This document shows positions 24,525 through 33,335 of a stretch of 64,000 bases of DNA, one piece after another; position 1 is the stretch's first letter; the number at the start of each line of letters is the position of its first letter. The translations under genes and the position numbers were made by a program. The notes below the pieces were generated by a model, which made no database searches, was not told the DNA's origin, and saw only the letters and a list, made by a program, of their open reading frames with translations. Source of the stretch: DASTFY01 sp963829955. Its GTDB lineage: Bacteria; Actinomycetota; Acidimicrobiia; Acidimicrobiales; Ilumatobacteraceae. The DNA lies in assembly GCA_963829955.1 (NCBI GenBank), contig CAWHKS010000013.1:135128-199127 (forward strand), read 5' to 3'.

Positions 24525-25925
24525 ATGGGCGACACGCCGTGGTCGGGAGACGCCTGCTCGCTCGTCGAGGCGTTTCGCCGCGGCGAGCGCTCGCCCCTGG
24601 AAGAGCTCGACGCCACGTTCGCGGCCATCGCCGCCAGCCGGCTGAACGCCTTCTGCTACGAGCCGACGGACGAGGCGCGCGCGGCTGCCGCGAGGGCCGA
24701 CGTCACGTTGCCCTTCGGCGGCGTGCCGATGGGCGTCAAAGAGCTCGACCACGTGGAGGGATGGCCGTACACGCGGGCCAGCGTGGTGTTCGCCGACGAA
24801 CGATCGACGTTCACCTCCACCCTCGTGCGCCGGCTCGTCGAGCAGGGAGGTGCGGTGCCGGCCGGTCAGACGACAGCCAGCGAGTTCGGCGGCGTCAACC
24901 TGACCCGCACGGTCCTCCACGGCGCGACCGGCAACCCCTGGGACCTCTCGCGGACGCCGGGCGGCTCCTCGGGCGGGAGTGCGGCCGCCGTCGCCGGCGG
25001 TCTCGTGGGCCTGGCGACGGGTGGTGACGGCGGCGGCTCGATCCGCATCCCGGCCGGCTTCACCGGCCTGGTCGGCCTGAAGGCCACCTACGGCCGCATC
25101 CCCCGGGGACCGCAGCTCGAGATCGGCAACTACACCACCACGGCCGGAGGCCTGACCCGGTCCGTCCGGGACACCGCCCGGCTTTTCGACGTCGCCAACG
25201 GGCACGACGCCACCGACTCGTTCAGCCTCCCTCGCGTCGAGGGCTGGGAGTCGGGCCTCGGCACCCACGCCGACGATCTCCGGGGGCGGCGCGTCGCGGT
25301 GGCCGCCGACTGGGGCGGCGCCGTCGTGTCGCCCGCCATGTGGGAGCAGCTGGAAGAGGCGGCGGGGCACCTGATCGCGGAGGCAGGGTTGGCGCGGGCC
25401 GACGGAGTCGACACGTCGCTCCCCCGCATGGGCGCGGCGTGGTCGATCAGCGGCACGGTGAACCTGCACAACGAGCTCGGCGACCGGTGGCCCGGCTGCG
25501 CCGACGACCTGACCCCCGAGATGCGCTACGCCGTCGAGCACACGGAGGGCCTCTACGGGACCGAGGCGCGCGGTCGCATCGAGGCGCGACGGACCGCTCT
25601 GAACGACGCGATGGCCCGCCTCTTCGAACAGGTCGATCTCGTGATCAGCGCCTCCAACCCGGACGTCGCCTTCGCCGCCGAGGGCCCACTGCCCTCGTCG
25701 TTCGGCGGGATCGACGAGGGCGCGGGCAACAACGGCCGCCTGACCTTCCCCGCCAACCTGCACGGGTGCCCGGCCGTCTCGATCCCCGCCGGGACGCTCG
25801 ACGGCCTCCCCATCGGCCTCCAGGTGATCGGCCCCCACTTCACCGAGCCGCTGCTCCTGGAGCTGGCGCTCGTCATGGAGCGCACCCGTCCCTGGCCACT
25901 CGTGGCCCCTGGCGCCCCCTGCTGA
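24525..25925 (+). CDS. Amidase signature family hydrolase
   Basis: The 466-aa enzyme carries the amidase Ser-cisSer-Lys triad: Lys72 in GVPMGVKE, cis-Ser148 in TPGGSSGGSAAA and nucleophile Ser172 in GDGGGSIRIPA. The segments FGGVNLTRT and GLVGLKATYGRIPRGP and the C-terminal PANLHGCPAVSIPAG are also conserved. It hydrolyses an amide or an aryl/acyl amide. The absence of gatA-type neighbours (gatB, gatC) argues against the glutamyl-tRNA amidotransferase subunit, so this is a stand-alone cytosolic amidase with unknown substrate. Confidence 0.9.
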   Translation: MGDTPWSGDACSLVEAFRRGERSPLEELDATFAAIAASRLNAFCYEPTDEARAAAARADVTLPFGGVPMGVKELDHVEGWPYTRASVVFADERSTFTSTLVRRLVEQGGAVPAGQTTASEFGGVNLTRTVLHGATGNPWDLSRTPGGSSGGSAAAVAGGLVGLATGGDGGGSIRIPAGFTGLVGLKATYGRIPRGPQLEIGNYTTTAGGLTRSVRDTARLFDVANGHDATDSFSLPRVEGWESGLGTHADDLRGRRVAVAADWGGAVVSPAMWEQLEEAAGHLIAEAGLARADGVDTSLPRMGAAWSISGTVNLHNELGDRWPGCADDLTPEMRYAVEHTEGLYGTEARGRIEARRTALNDAMARLFEQVDLVISASNPDVAFAAEGPLPSSFGGIDEGAGNNGRLTFPANLHGCPAVSIPAGTLDGLPIGLQVIGPHFTEPLLLELALVMERTRPWPLVAPGAPC

Positions 25926-25945
25926 CGCCCTTCCTGACCCTGGCA

Positions 25946-25974
25946 TTTACAGAAGCGTACACTTCGCTTAGTCT
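25946..25974 (+). promoter_or_regulatory. Promoter of the MFS gene (TTTACA-17-TAGTCT), likely leaderless
   Basis: TTTACA (25946-25951), a 17-bp spacer and TAGTCT (25969-25974) match a housekeeping promoter. The GTG start begins six bases after the -10 box, so transcription would begin at the start codon. The spacer contains GAAG-N6-CTTC, a small dyad that could bind a repressor. Confidence 0.6.
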
Positions 25975-25980
25975 GAACGA

Positions 25981-27363
25981 GTGCAGACCTTGAGCCGGGC
26001 CTCGACGCAACGGGCGCTGGCCACGGGCCTGATCATGGCGGTCACCCTCAACGCGTTCGAGGCCGTCGCCGTCGTGACCGCCATGCCCGCCATCTCGTCG
26101 GAGCTCGACGGGGACCGCCTCTACGGCGCCGCCTTCAGCGCCTACATGCTGGCGAGCCTGGTGGCGCTGGTCGTCAGCGGCGAGCAGGCCGACCGCCGCG
26201 GTCCCGCCGTCCCGTTCCTCAGCGCGGTCGGAATCTTCACCGCCGGGCTGGTGGTGGCCGGCCTGGCACCTTCGATGCCCGTCCTGCTGGCCGGACGGGT
26301 GCTGCAGGGTGCGGGGGCGGGCGCACTGGCCAGTGTGGCCTACGTGGGCATCGGACGAGCGTGGCCGGCCGAGGAGCAGCCCCGCCTGTTCGCGCTCCTG
26401 TCCACGGCGTGGGTCGTGCCGAGCCTCGTAGCGCCGCTGGCCGCCGGCTGGATCACTGAGGAGTTGGGATGGCGCTGGGTCTTCCTCGGTCTGCTCCCTC
26501 TCGTTCCTGTGCTGCTACTCCTGGCCGCCCGGCCGCTGATCGCCCTCGGCCCGCCGTCCCCGTCCGAGCGACGGGTCTCACCCACCGGCGGGACCGGCGT
26601 GGGCGACGAGACACCGGCGGCCCGGTGGCCCTTCGCCGTGCGGTTGGCCATCGGGAGCGCGCTCGTGCTCGCCGCCCTCCAGTCGGGCTCGGTCCTCGTC
26701 GCCGCAGCCTTCCTCGTCCCGGGCTTCGCGCTGGCCGGTCCCGCGCTGATCCGGCTGTTGCCGGACGGGACGCTCCAGGCGCGGCCCGGCATTCCCGCCG
26801 CGGTGGCGGCCCGGCTCTGCGTGAACATCGCCTTCTTCGGCTGTGACACCTTCGTTCCGCTGGCCGCCACCCGGCTCCACGGCACCTCGACGCTGGTGGC
26901 GGGGTCCGTGATCGTCGGCGGCTCGCTCGTGTGGACCGTGGGTGCGGTCTTCTCGGCGCGCGCCGGCTGGCCCGCCGGGCGAGCGGCACGGCTGGGCTTC
27001 GCCGCCCTGGCCGCGGGGACGGCGGGAACCATCGTCGTGGTGGTCAGTTCCATCCCGCTCTGGGTCACGTTCCTCACCTGCGCGGTGTCCGGCTTCGGCA
27101 TCGGTGTGGTGTTCAACACGACGTCGGTGGCCGCGATGAGCCAGGCGCCGAAGGGGCGGGAGGGTCTCGTCGGCAGCCAGCTCGGCGTCGCCGACGCGCT
27201 CGGCTTCGCCACCATCGGTGCCGTTGGCGGCGCCATGGTCGGCGCGGCCGACCGTGGGGTGCTCGGCCTCGGCCCGGCCCTCGCGCTGGTGTTCCTGCTC
27301 GCCTCGGCCATCGCCCTGCTCGGCGCCAGCTTCGCTCCGCGGGTCCGCACCGCCACGAGCTGA
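25981..27363 (+). CDS. MFS transporter (drug/H+ antiporter type)
   Basis: The 460-aa integral membrane protein starts at GTG and has about 12-14 hydrophobic segments. EQADRRGPAVPFL corresponds to the cytoplasmic loop 2-3 signature of the major facilitator superfamily. RVLQGAGAGALASVAYVGIGRAW resembles the motif C/5 region of DHA2-type drug exporters. WVVPSLVAPLAAGWITEELGWRWVFLGLLPLV is also typical of DHA members. It likely exports a hydrophobic compound. The CoA-transferase gene follows after 25 bp, possibly in the same transcript. Confidence 0.88.
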   Translation: MQTLSRASTQRALATGLIMAVTLNAFEAVAVVTAMPAISSELDGDRLYGAAFSAYMLASLVALVVSGEQADRRGPAVPFLSAVGIFTAGLVVAGLAPSMPVLLAGRVLQGAGAGALASVAYVGIGRAWPAEEQPRLFALLSTAWVVPSLVAPLAAGWITEELGWRWVFLGLLPLVPVLLLLAARPLIALGPPSPSERRVSPTGGTGVGDETPAARWPFAVRLAIGSALVLAALQSGSVLVAAAFLVPGFALAGPALIRLLPDGTLQARPGIPAAVAARLCVNIAFFGCDTFVPLAATRLHGTSTLVAGSVIVGGSLVWTVGAVFSARAGWPAGRAARLGFAALAAGTAGTIVVVVSSIPLWVTFLTCAVSGFGIGVVFNTTSVAAMSQAPKGREGLVGSQLGVADALGFATIGAVGGAMVGAADRGVLGLGPALALVFLLASAIALLGASFAPRVRTATS

Positions 27364-27388
27364 GAGGGGCGTGGCAGGCTGTCCGGCC

Positions 27389-28567
27389 ATGCCGGGACCA
27401 CTGCAGGGCGTACGAGTGCTGGACCTTTCGGTCATGATCTCCGGCCCTCTGGCCACGATGATCCTGGCCGATCAAGGAGCCGAGGTCATCAAGGTCGAGT
27501 CACCGGGGCTCGGCGACATCATGCGCTTCCTCGGGACCAGCCGCGGCGGGATGACCGGCATCTTCGCCAACAACAACCGGGGGAAGCGCTCGCTGGTCCT
27601 CGACCTGAAGCAGCCGGCGGGCGTCGACGTGCTCACGCGGCTGGTGGCCGACAGCGACGTGTTCATCCAGAACTTCCGCCCCGGGGCGGTGGACCGCCTC
27701 GGCCTCGGCTACGACGCGCTGGTCGCCGTCAACCCCCGCCTCGTCTACGTGTCGATCTCGGGGTACGGCCAGAGCGGGCCCAACAGCCACCGACGCGTCT
27801 ACGACAACGTCATCCAGGCCGCGTCGGGCTTCGCCGCCGTCCAGGCCGACACCGCGACCGGCGTGCCGTCGCTGCTGCGAACGCTGGTCTGCGACAAGGT
27901 CACCGCCTGGACCACGGCACAGGCGATCACGGCGGCACTTCTCGCGCGCGAGCGAGAGAAGTGCCACGGCCAGCACATCGAGGTCGCGATGTTGGACTCG
28001 TCCATCGCGTTCCTGTGGCCTGACGCCGCCATGGACAAGGCCCTGCTGGCCGAGGACGCGCACCGCGCGCCGACCATCGCCCAGAACTACGCCGTCGTGC
28101 CCCTGGCCGACGGGTACTGCTCGGGCTCCGCGGTGACCGACGCCGAGTTCAAGGGCTGGTGCACCGCGCTCGGCCACCCCGAGGTCGCCGATGATCCGCG
28201 CTTCGCGACCGTGGTCAACCGCCTGACCAACGCCACCGAGATGGTCGAACTCCTCAAGGGCTATGCCCTCGGGACCAGCGTGGAGGACTTCCTGCGCCTG
28301 GCCGCCGAGCACGACGTCCCGGCCTCGGCCATCAACTCCGTCGACACGCTGCCGGACGACCCGCAGGTCCTGCACAACGAGGTGTTCATCGAGCGCGAGC
28401 ACCCGGTGGCCGGGCCGATGCGGGAGCCCCGACCGGCGGCGCGGTTCTCGGGCACGCCGCAGGCGGCGGGCGCGCCCGCCCCGGCCTACGGCGAGCACAG
28501 CGACGAGATCGTCGGCGCGCTCGGGCTCGACGCGGCCGCGCTGAGAGCGGCCGGCGTCATCGCGTGA
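27389..28567 (+). CDS. CaiB/BaiF CoA-transferase family protein (class III)
   Basis: The 392-aa enzyme shows the class III CoA-transferase pattern: VRVLDLSVMISGPLATMILADQGAEVIKVE, then RGKRSLVLDLKQPAG, DVFIQNFRPGAVDRLGLGYD, and VYVSISGYGQSGP. AMLDSSIAFLWPDA follows in the central region. The catalytic Asp corresponds to the segment around AMLD. These dimers move CoA between carboxylic acids (formyl-CoA, carnitine or bile acid substrates). The substrate here is unknown. The ATG at 27389 is preferred over upstream in-frame starts, which lie inside the MFS gene. Confidence 0.9.
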   Translation: MPGPLQGVRVLDLSVMISGPLATMILADQGAEVIKVESPGLGDIMRFLGTSRGGMTGIFANNNRGKRSLVLDLKQPAGVDVLTRLVADSDVFIQNFRPGAVDRLGLGYDALVAVNPRLVYVSISGYGQSGPNSHRRVYDNVIQAASGFAAVQADTATGVPSLLRTLVCDKVTAWTTAQAITAALLAREREKCHGQHIEVAMLDSSIAFLWPDAAMDKALLAEDAHRAPTIAQNYAVVPLADGYCSGSAVTDAEFKGWCTALGHPEVADDPRFATVVNRLTNATEMVELLKGYALGTSVEDFLRLAAEHDVPASAINSVDTLPDDPQVLHNEVFIEREHPVAGPMREPRPAARFSGTPQAAGAPAPAYGEHSDEIVGALGLDAAALRAAGVIA

Positions 28568-28576
28568 GGTCCGTGG

Positions 28577-28696
28577 TCAGGCGGGCGACGGATCGCCCTG
28601 ATCGCCGCGCGTGACGAGGCCCTGTTCGTAGGCCAGGACTACCGCCTGCACCCGGTCGCGCAGGCCCAACTTCATCAGCACGTGGGCGTGAGACAG
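28577..28696 (-). pseudogene. C-terminal fragment of a LuxR/NarL-type regulator
   Basis: The last 39 codons read SHAHVLMKLGLRDRVQAVVLAYEQG and then LVTRG. This matches the second half of the LuxR helix-turn-helix (the usual TVKTHVxxILxKLGLRDRxQAVVLAYExGLV) up to its stop. Everything upstream in the frame is unrelated, so only the tail of the gene remains. The start, receiver domain and first HTH helix are missing. It is a decayed remnant rather than a functional gene. Confidence 0.7.
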
Positions 28697-28772
28697 CGGC
28701 CGGATCGGGCCTACGGCACCATCGACCTCGACTGGCTCGGGTGGTACGCCACCACGGCGGACGCGCGGACCC

Positions 28773-29655
28773 TCAGCCGAGCTGGGTGAGGTCGAGCGCG
28801 TCGAGGCGCTCGGGATCCGAGAGGATGTCGATCTCGACAATCCTCCCGCGCGTGACCGTGAACGCCATGACGGAGAGCGGACCCTGATCGGTGACCACCA
28901 CCACACCAGCGGCTCCGTTCACGAGCACGGGCCGCAGGCCCAGGGACGGCAACGCGAAGGTGATCGCCCGGCCGGCCACCGCCGACGCGCCCTCGACGAA
29001 CGCGGTAGCGGCCACCCTGACCCGCCCGCCGTCCGAGCGCAGCTTCACGTCCGGGTCGAGCACCGCCACGAGCGCGTCCAGATCGCCGCCGCGGGCGGCG
29101 ACGAAGAACGCGTCGACCACCTCGCGCTGGCGGAGCAGATCGGTGTCGGGAGTGACTGCGGGGAGCTGCACCCGTCGGCGAGCGCGACTGGCCAGCTGTC
29201 TCGTGGCGGGCACCGAGCGGCCCACCACAGCAGCGACCTCCTCGAAGGACACCCCGAACATGTCGTGCAACACGAACGCCACCCGCTCCGGCGGGGCGAG
29301 CACGTCGAGCACGATGAGGAGGGCGAGCCCGACGGAGTCGGCGAGCACCGCCTCACGTTCGGGATCAGCCGGGTCGTCTCGGATGACGACGGGATCGGGC
29401 ACGTGGGCTCCCGCCAGCTCCTCGGGCCGCGACCGGCGCGAGCCGGAGCATGTTCAGGCAGATGCGACCGGTCACCGTCGTCAACCACCCGCCCAGGTTC
29501 TCGATCTCGCCGGCATCGACACGGCTCAGCCGGAGCCAGGTCTCCTGCACCGCATCGTCGGCGGCGCTGAACGAGCCCAGCATCCTGTAGGCCACCCCGC
29601 GCAGGCGGGTGCGGTGGTCCTCGAACCGCTCAGCCAGCAGGTGGTCCTCATCCAT
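28773..29655 (-). pseudogene. sigJ: ECF41/SigJ-like sigma factor, interrupted by a +1 frameshift
   Basis: Two minus-strand frames together encode a SigJ/ECF41 sigma factor. The first (from ATG 29655, ribosome site GAGGAAA) contains region 2 (ERFEDHRTRLRGVAYRMLGS, then DAVQETWLRLS, GWLTTVTGRICLNMLR). The second (to 28773) contains SRRSRPEEL, then HVPDPVV, region 4 (PPERVAFVLHDMFGVSFEEVAAVVGRS) and the C-terminal SnoaL-like domain of ECF41 proteins. A single extra C near 29442, directly after NMLR, shifts the frame. Removing it restores one ORF of about 294 codons. The adjacent epimerase gene is the expected ECF41 partner, so the locus was recently functional or the base is a sequence error. 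Confidence 0.8.
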
Positions 29656-29716
29656 CGGTCACGTTTCCTCGTCGGGCCGTGTCATAGCAGTGACCAACCA
29701 CGAGAGGAGACCGAAC

Positions 29717-30499
29717 ATGTCCGCCACGATGAAGATCGCCGTCGCCGGAGCCACCGGGAGGCTCGGCCGTCCCCTGGTCGACGCGCTGCGGGCACGCGGC
29801 TGCGAGGTCGTCGCCATCGCCCGCTCCACGGGCGTGGACGTCATCACGGGCGACGGGCTGGCGGAGGCCCTCGACGGCGTCGACGTCGTGGTTGACGCTG
29901 CCACCAGTCCGTCACCCGACCAGGTGGAGGCCACTGCCTTCTTCACGTCGGCCGCCCGCAACCTGCACGAGGCCGGCCAGCGCGCCGCCGTGCGCGGCAT
30001 GCTGGTTGTCTCGATCATCGGTGTCGACCGCTTCACCGCGGGCTACAACGCGGCCAAGCTCGCGCACGAGCAGGCCGCGCTGGCCGGGCCGGTCCCCGTC
30101 AGGATCCTGCGCTCGGCGCAGTTCCATGAGCTGGTCCCCTTGCTCATCGAGTGGGGACGGCAGGGCGACGTGAGCCATGTGCAGGAGATGCGGACCCAAC
30201 CCGTGGCCGCCAGCGCGGTCGCCGAGGTGCTGGCCGGCCTGGCTACAGCGGATGATGCGATCTGGTCGGCGCCCTCCATCGAGGCACCGATCCTCGAGGT
30301 CGCCGGGCCGCGGGAGGAGAGCATGGTCGCCATGGCCACGTTGCTCGCCGGCCGGCGGGGCGAGCCACTCAAGATCGAGGGCGGCGACAACCCGGCCGAC
30401 CCGGACCACGAGCTCTACGCGACCGACGTGCTGCTACCCGGTCCGGGCGCGACGCTCGCCGGGCCGACGTTCGAGGAGTGGCTCGACGACCAGTCGTGA
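29717..30499 (+). CDS. NAD(P)-binding protein of the NmrA/SDR type, ECF41-associated
   Basis: The 260-aa protein has an extended short-chain dehydrogenase Rossmann fold: MKIAVAGATGRLGRPLVDALRARG for the dinucleotide loop (GATGRLG), VDVVVDAAT, VVSIIGVDRF and YNAAKLAHEQAAL. The reduced catalytic set (YNAAK) and C-terminal quinone-oxidoreductase-like layout match NmrA-like proteins. ECF41 sigma factors are classically linked to genes for a carboxymuconolactone decarboxylase, oxidoreductase or epimerase, and this gene lies 61 bp from a sigJ-type gene in divergent orientation. TGTCATA (29680-29686) in the spacer resembles the ECF41 -35 element TGTCACA, without a matching CGTC at the right distance. 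ATG 29717 has a GAGAGGAG ribosome site. Confidence 0.85.
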   Translation: MSATMKIAVAGATGRLGRPLVDALRARGCEVVAIARSTGVDVITGDGLAEALDGVDVVVDAATSPSPDQVEATAFFTSAARNLHEAGQRAAVRGMLVVSIIGVDRFTAGYNAAKLAHEQAALAGPVPVRILRSAQFHELVPLLIEWGRQGDVSHVQEMRTQPVAASAVAEVLAGLATADDAIWSAPSIEAPILEVAGPREESMVAMATLLAGRRGEPLKIEGGDNPADPDHELYATDVLLPGPGATLAGPTFEEWLDDQS

Positions 30500-30503
30500 C
30501 CCG

Positions 30504-31409
30504 TCAGCGGGCGCCGGGCAGGACCTGCTCGACGGAGAGGACGGGGGCGAAGACGTCGCCTCCGTCCTCGACCCGCTCGAGCACATCCGTCCACAGGAAG
30601 CGGAGTTCGGTGGCCCCGTCGGCCGCCTCCTCGACCTCGTCCCACGTCACGGGCGTGGAGACCGTCGGGTGCGGGCGGGCCCGCATCGAGTACGGAGCGA
30701 TGGTCGTCTTGTGTCGGACGTTCTGGCTCCAGTCGACGAAGACCTTTCCCTTGCGTTCCGCCTTCGTCATCGAGGTGAGCACGCTGGATGGCTCCTGCTT
30801 CTCCAGGAGCTGCCCGACCGCCAACGCGAACGATGCCGCTTCGTCGTGCGTGCACGGCGTGTTGACGGGGACGTACAGCTGGAGGCCCTTCGAGCCGCTG
30901 GACTTCGGCCACGCCTCGAGCTCGACGGCAGCGAGGACGTCACGGATGGCGAGGGCCGTCCGCGCGCACTCGCGGATGGCGGCCGGCGGGCCTGGATCGA
31001 GATCGAACACGACCATCCGCGGAGTCTCCAGGTCCTCGGCCAGGGCCATGGGGGCGTGCAGCTCCAGCGCGGCCATGTTGGCCGCCCACACGAGCGAGGC
31101 CGGCTCGTCGATCACGCAGTACTCGATGGTCCCGTTGTGATCTCCCGGTCCGGGAGCCGTCGCAACCCATTCCGGTCGGTGCTTGGCGCAGCGCTTCTCG
31201 AAGAAGCCCTTCTGCTCGACCCCGTTGGGGAATCGGTGGAAGGTGAGGGCGCGGCCGGCCAAGTGCGGCAGCATGGCCGGCGCGATGCGCGCGTAGTACT
31301 CGATCACCTCACCCTTCGTCGTGCCCGTCTCCGGGTAGAGCACCTTGTCGAGGTTGCTCAGGGACAGCTCCCGTCCCCCGACGGTGACGACCTGCCGCGG
31401 CGCGGCCAT
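30504..31409 (-). CDS. LigD-type polymerase domain protein (NHEJ)
   Basis: The 301-aa protein corresponds to the stand-alone polymerase (primase-like) domain of LigD. LDKVLYPETGTTKGEVIEYYARIAPAMLPHLAGRALTFHRFPNGV at the start, ARTALAIRDVL, and VVFDLDPGPP with the metal-binding aspartates are diagnostic. WPKSSGSKGLQLYVPV and VFVDWSQN also match. It adds nucleotides or RNA during non-homologous end joining. It overlaps no ligase or nuclease domain. It is 12 bp downstream of the Ku gene on the same strand. A ligase is not in this window. Confidence 0.92.
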   Translation of the reverse strand: MAAPRQVVTVGGRELSLSNLDKVLYPETGTTKGEVIEYYARIAPAMLPHLAGRALTFHRFPNGVEQKGFFEKRCAKHRPEWVATAPGPGDHNGTIEYCVIDEPASLVWAANMAALELHAPMALAEDLETPRMVVFDLDPGPPAAIRECARTALAIRDVLAAVELEAWPKSSGSKGLQLYVPVNTPCTHDEAASFALAVGQLLEKQEPSSVLTSMTKAERKGKVFVDWSQNVRHKTTIAPYSMRARPHPTVSTPVTWDEVEEAADGATELRFLWTDVLERVEDGGDVFAPVLSVEQVLPGAR

Positions 31410-31421
31410 GGGGTGACCGGG

Positions 31422-32321
31422 CTAGGCGGACTTGCGGGCCCGGGAGCGGGTCTTCCTGGGCGCCGGGGCCTCCTCGACCACGTCCGAGTCATCCGCGGCC
31501 GCCTCGGGGACGGCCTTCACGGTGGCGGGATGACGACCGCGTGCGTCCTTGGCCGCCTTCACGCTCGCCTCGAGTGCGGCCATGAGGTCGATCACCTGCG
31601 GGGCTGCCGCGGCCGGCTCGGGCGCCTCGAACGCCTCGCCCGCGGCCTTCTTGGCGATGAGATCGAGGACCTGATCCCGGTACGTGTCGCTGAAGCGCTC
31701 GGGCTCGAAGTCGCCGGCCAGGGAGTCCACGAGCTGCTCGGCCATCGCCAGCTCCTTGGGGCTGATCTTGACGTCTTCGAGGTCGGCGAGCTCGTCAATG
31801 GAGGCCGGGTCGACCACCTCGTCGGCGAAGGCCATCGTCGACAGCATGAGGCGGCCGTCGACCGGCCGCAGCGCGGCGACGTACTGCTTGCTGCGCATCA
31901 CGAACGTGCCCACCGCCACCTTGCCGGCATCCTCCATGGCCTTGGTCAGGAGCATGTAGGGCTTGGCCGCGCTGTCCGGGGCGACGATGTACGGCGTGTC
32001 GAAGAACACCGGGTCGATCTCGGAGAGGTCGACGAACTCCTCCAGGTCGATGGCCTTCGTGGCCGTCGGGATGAACGGCTCGAGCTCGTCCGGGTCGACG
32101 ACGACGTACCGCCCCTTCGAGACCTCGTAACCCTTCACGATGTGCTCGTCAGGCACGTCCTCGCCGGTCTCCGCCGACACCTTCTTCATGCGGATGCGGC
32201 TCATCGAGCGGTCGTCGAGCTGGTTGAAGGACACGTTCTTCCTGCTGACGGCGTGGAACAGCTTGACCGGGATCGTGACCAGCCCGAAGCTGATCGTCCC
32301 GCTCCAGACCGGGCGCGGCAT
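31422..32321 (-). CDS. ku: Ku protein (non-homologous end joining)
   Basis: The 299-aa bacterial Ku starts PRPVWSGTISFGLVTIPVKLF and continues VSFNQLDDRSMSRIRMKKV, then GEDVPDEHIVKGYEV, the Ku core that forms the homodimeric DNA-end ring. KPYMLLTKAMEDAGKVAVG and LAMAEQLVDSLAGDFEPERFSDTYRD are further family segments. The C-terminal tail (about 240-299) is Ala/Lys/Arg rich and ends RKTRSRARKSA, a basic extension used to bind DNA and LigD in actinobacteria. It is the first gene of a Ku-Pol operon. Confidence 0.95.
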   Translation of the reverse strand: MPRPVWSGTISFGLVTIPVKLFHAVSRKNVSFNQLDDRSMSRIRMKKVSAETGEDVPDEHIVKGYEVSKGRYVVVDPDELEPFIPTATKAIDLEEFVDLSEIDPVFFDTPYIVAPDSAAKPYMLLTKAMEDAGKVAVGTFVMRSKQYVAALRPVDGRLMLSTMAFADEVVDPASIDELADLEDVKISPKELAMAEQLVDSLAGDFEPERFSDTYRDQVLDLIAKKAAGEAFEAPEPAAAAPQVIDLMAALEASVKAAKDARGRHPATVKAVPEAAADDSDVVEEAPAPRKTRSRARKSA

Positions 32322-32378
32322 GGCACCATTCTGTACCAGTTCGTGCGCTCGTGAAACCCGCGGGGCACCGCCGGCCGG

Positions 32379-33257
32379 TCAGGCCAGGACGGCGCGGGCC
32401 ACCAGATCGGTCCCGAACGCGGTGAGGATGGCCAGGTAGAGCAGGCCGGTGGCGGCCATGACGGCGGAGTAGGCCCGCTCCCGCAGCGCGGCCCGGGTCA
32501 CGAACAGCAGCACGATCGTGGCGACCGCGCAAGCGAGCCAGAACCAGCCCAGCACCCCGTCCCAGCCGTCGTCGATCGAGCCGTTCAGCACCTGGATCAT
32601 GCCCGGGCGGACGAGCAGCAGGCCCACCTCGATCGGCCACACGATCATGGTGGCCCGCACCAACTCGTTGAGGAGCCGGCGGGGCAGGCCCGGCTGCACC
32701 AGGTACCAGTGGCCGAGGAGCATGGCGTCGGTGATGGCTCCCAAGAACGCGGCACCGGCCAGCACGCGGGCGACCGACAGCCAGGTGCTGCCGCCGGCGT
32801 CCACGCCCGCCGCCACGAGCCCCACGGCACCGATCACCGGCGCCACCAGATCGAAGGCTGGTGGGAACTCGGGGCCCACGGACGCCTGACCCTCGGCATC
32901 CACCGCCACTCCCCCGTCCCCCGCGGTTCGCTCGATGCCGGTCATGGCCGCGACACGGGCGCTGCGGCGGTCGTGCTCGGCCTGCTGACCCGACACCCCC
33001 GCCCGCCTCCGCACCCAGGACACGATCAGCGCGACCGTGGCCGCGGCGATGACGCCGGCCGATGCCGCGTCCCGGACGGCGACGGGATCGAAGGCCAGCC
33101 CGCAGGCGAGCGCGCCGGCAGCGATGACGATGAACGTGCCCCGCATCAACCAGCCGTAGCCGAGCCCGACCTCGCGGTGGCGCGTGGTGACCCACGTGAA
33201 GAGGAGGCCACCGGTCGCCCACTGCAGCAGGACGGTGGCGGCGTCCAGGCTGATCAC
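32379..33257 (-). CDS. Integral membrane protein of unknown function
   Basis: The 292-aa protein starts at GTG 33257 and has about eight hydrophobic segments in two blocks separated by a polar loop (about 90-135, with AEHDRRSARVAAMTGIERTAG). Segments include LLQWATGGLLFTWVT, GTFIVIAAGALACGLAF, LVAPVIGAVGLVAAG, then FLGAITDAMLLGHWYLVQPGLPRR and VATIVLLFVTRAA. The TDAMLLGHWYLVQPGLPR segment is distinctive, but I could not name the family. Upstream extension of the frame lies in non-coding sequence. Confidence 0.65.
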   Translation of the reverse strand: MISLDAATVLLQWATGGLLFTWVTTRHREVGLGYGWLMRGTFIVIAAGALACGLAFDPVAVRDAASAGVIAAATVALIVSWVRRRAGVSGQQAEHDRRSARVAAMTGIERTAGDGGVAVDAEGQASVGPEFPPAFDLVAPVIGAVGLVAAGVDAGGSTWLSVARVLAGAAFLGAITDAMLLGHWYLVQPGLPRRLLNELVRATMIVWPIEVGLLLVRPGMIQVLNGSIDDGWDGVLGWFWLACAVATIVLLFVTRAALRERAYSAVMAATGLLYLAILTAFGTDLVARAVLA

Positions 33258-33335
33258 GCCGGCGAGGTTAGGTGCGCGCCCGGCGGGCCACCCAGGCCCA
33301 GCCCCATCTACGCTGCGCCGCGTGCGGGCTTCCCG

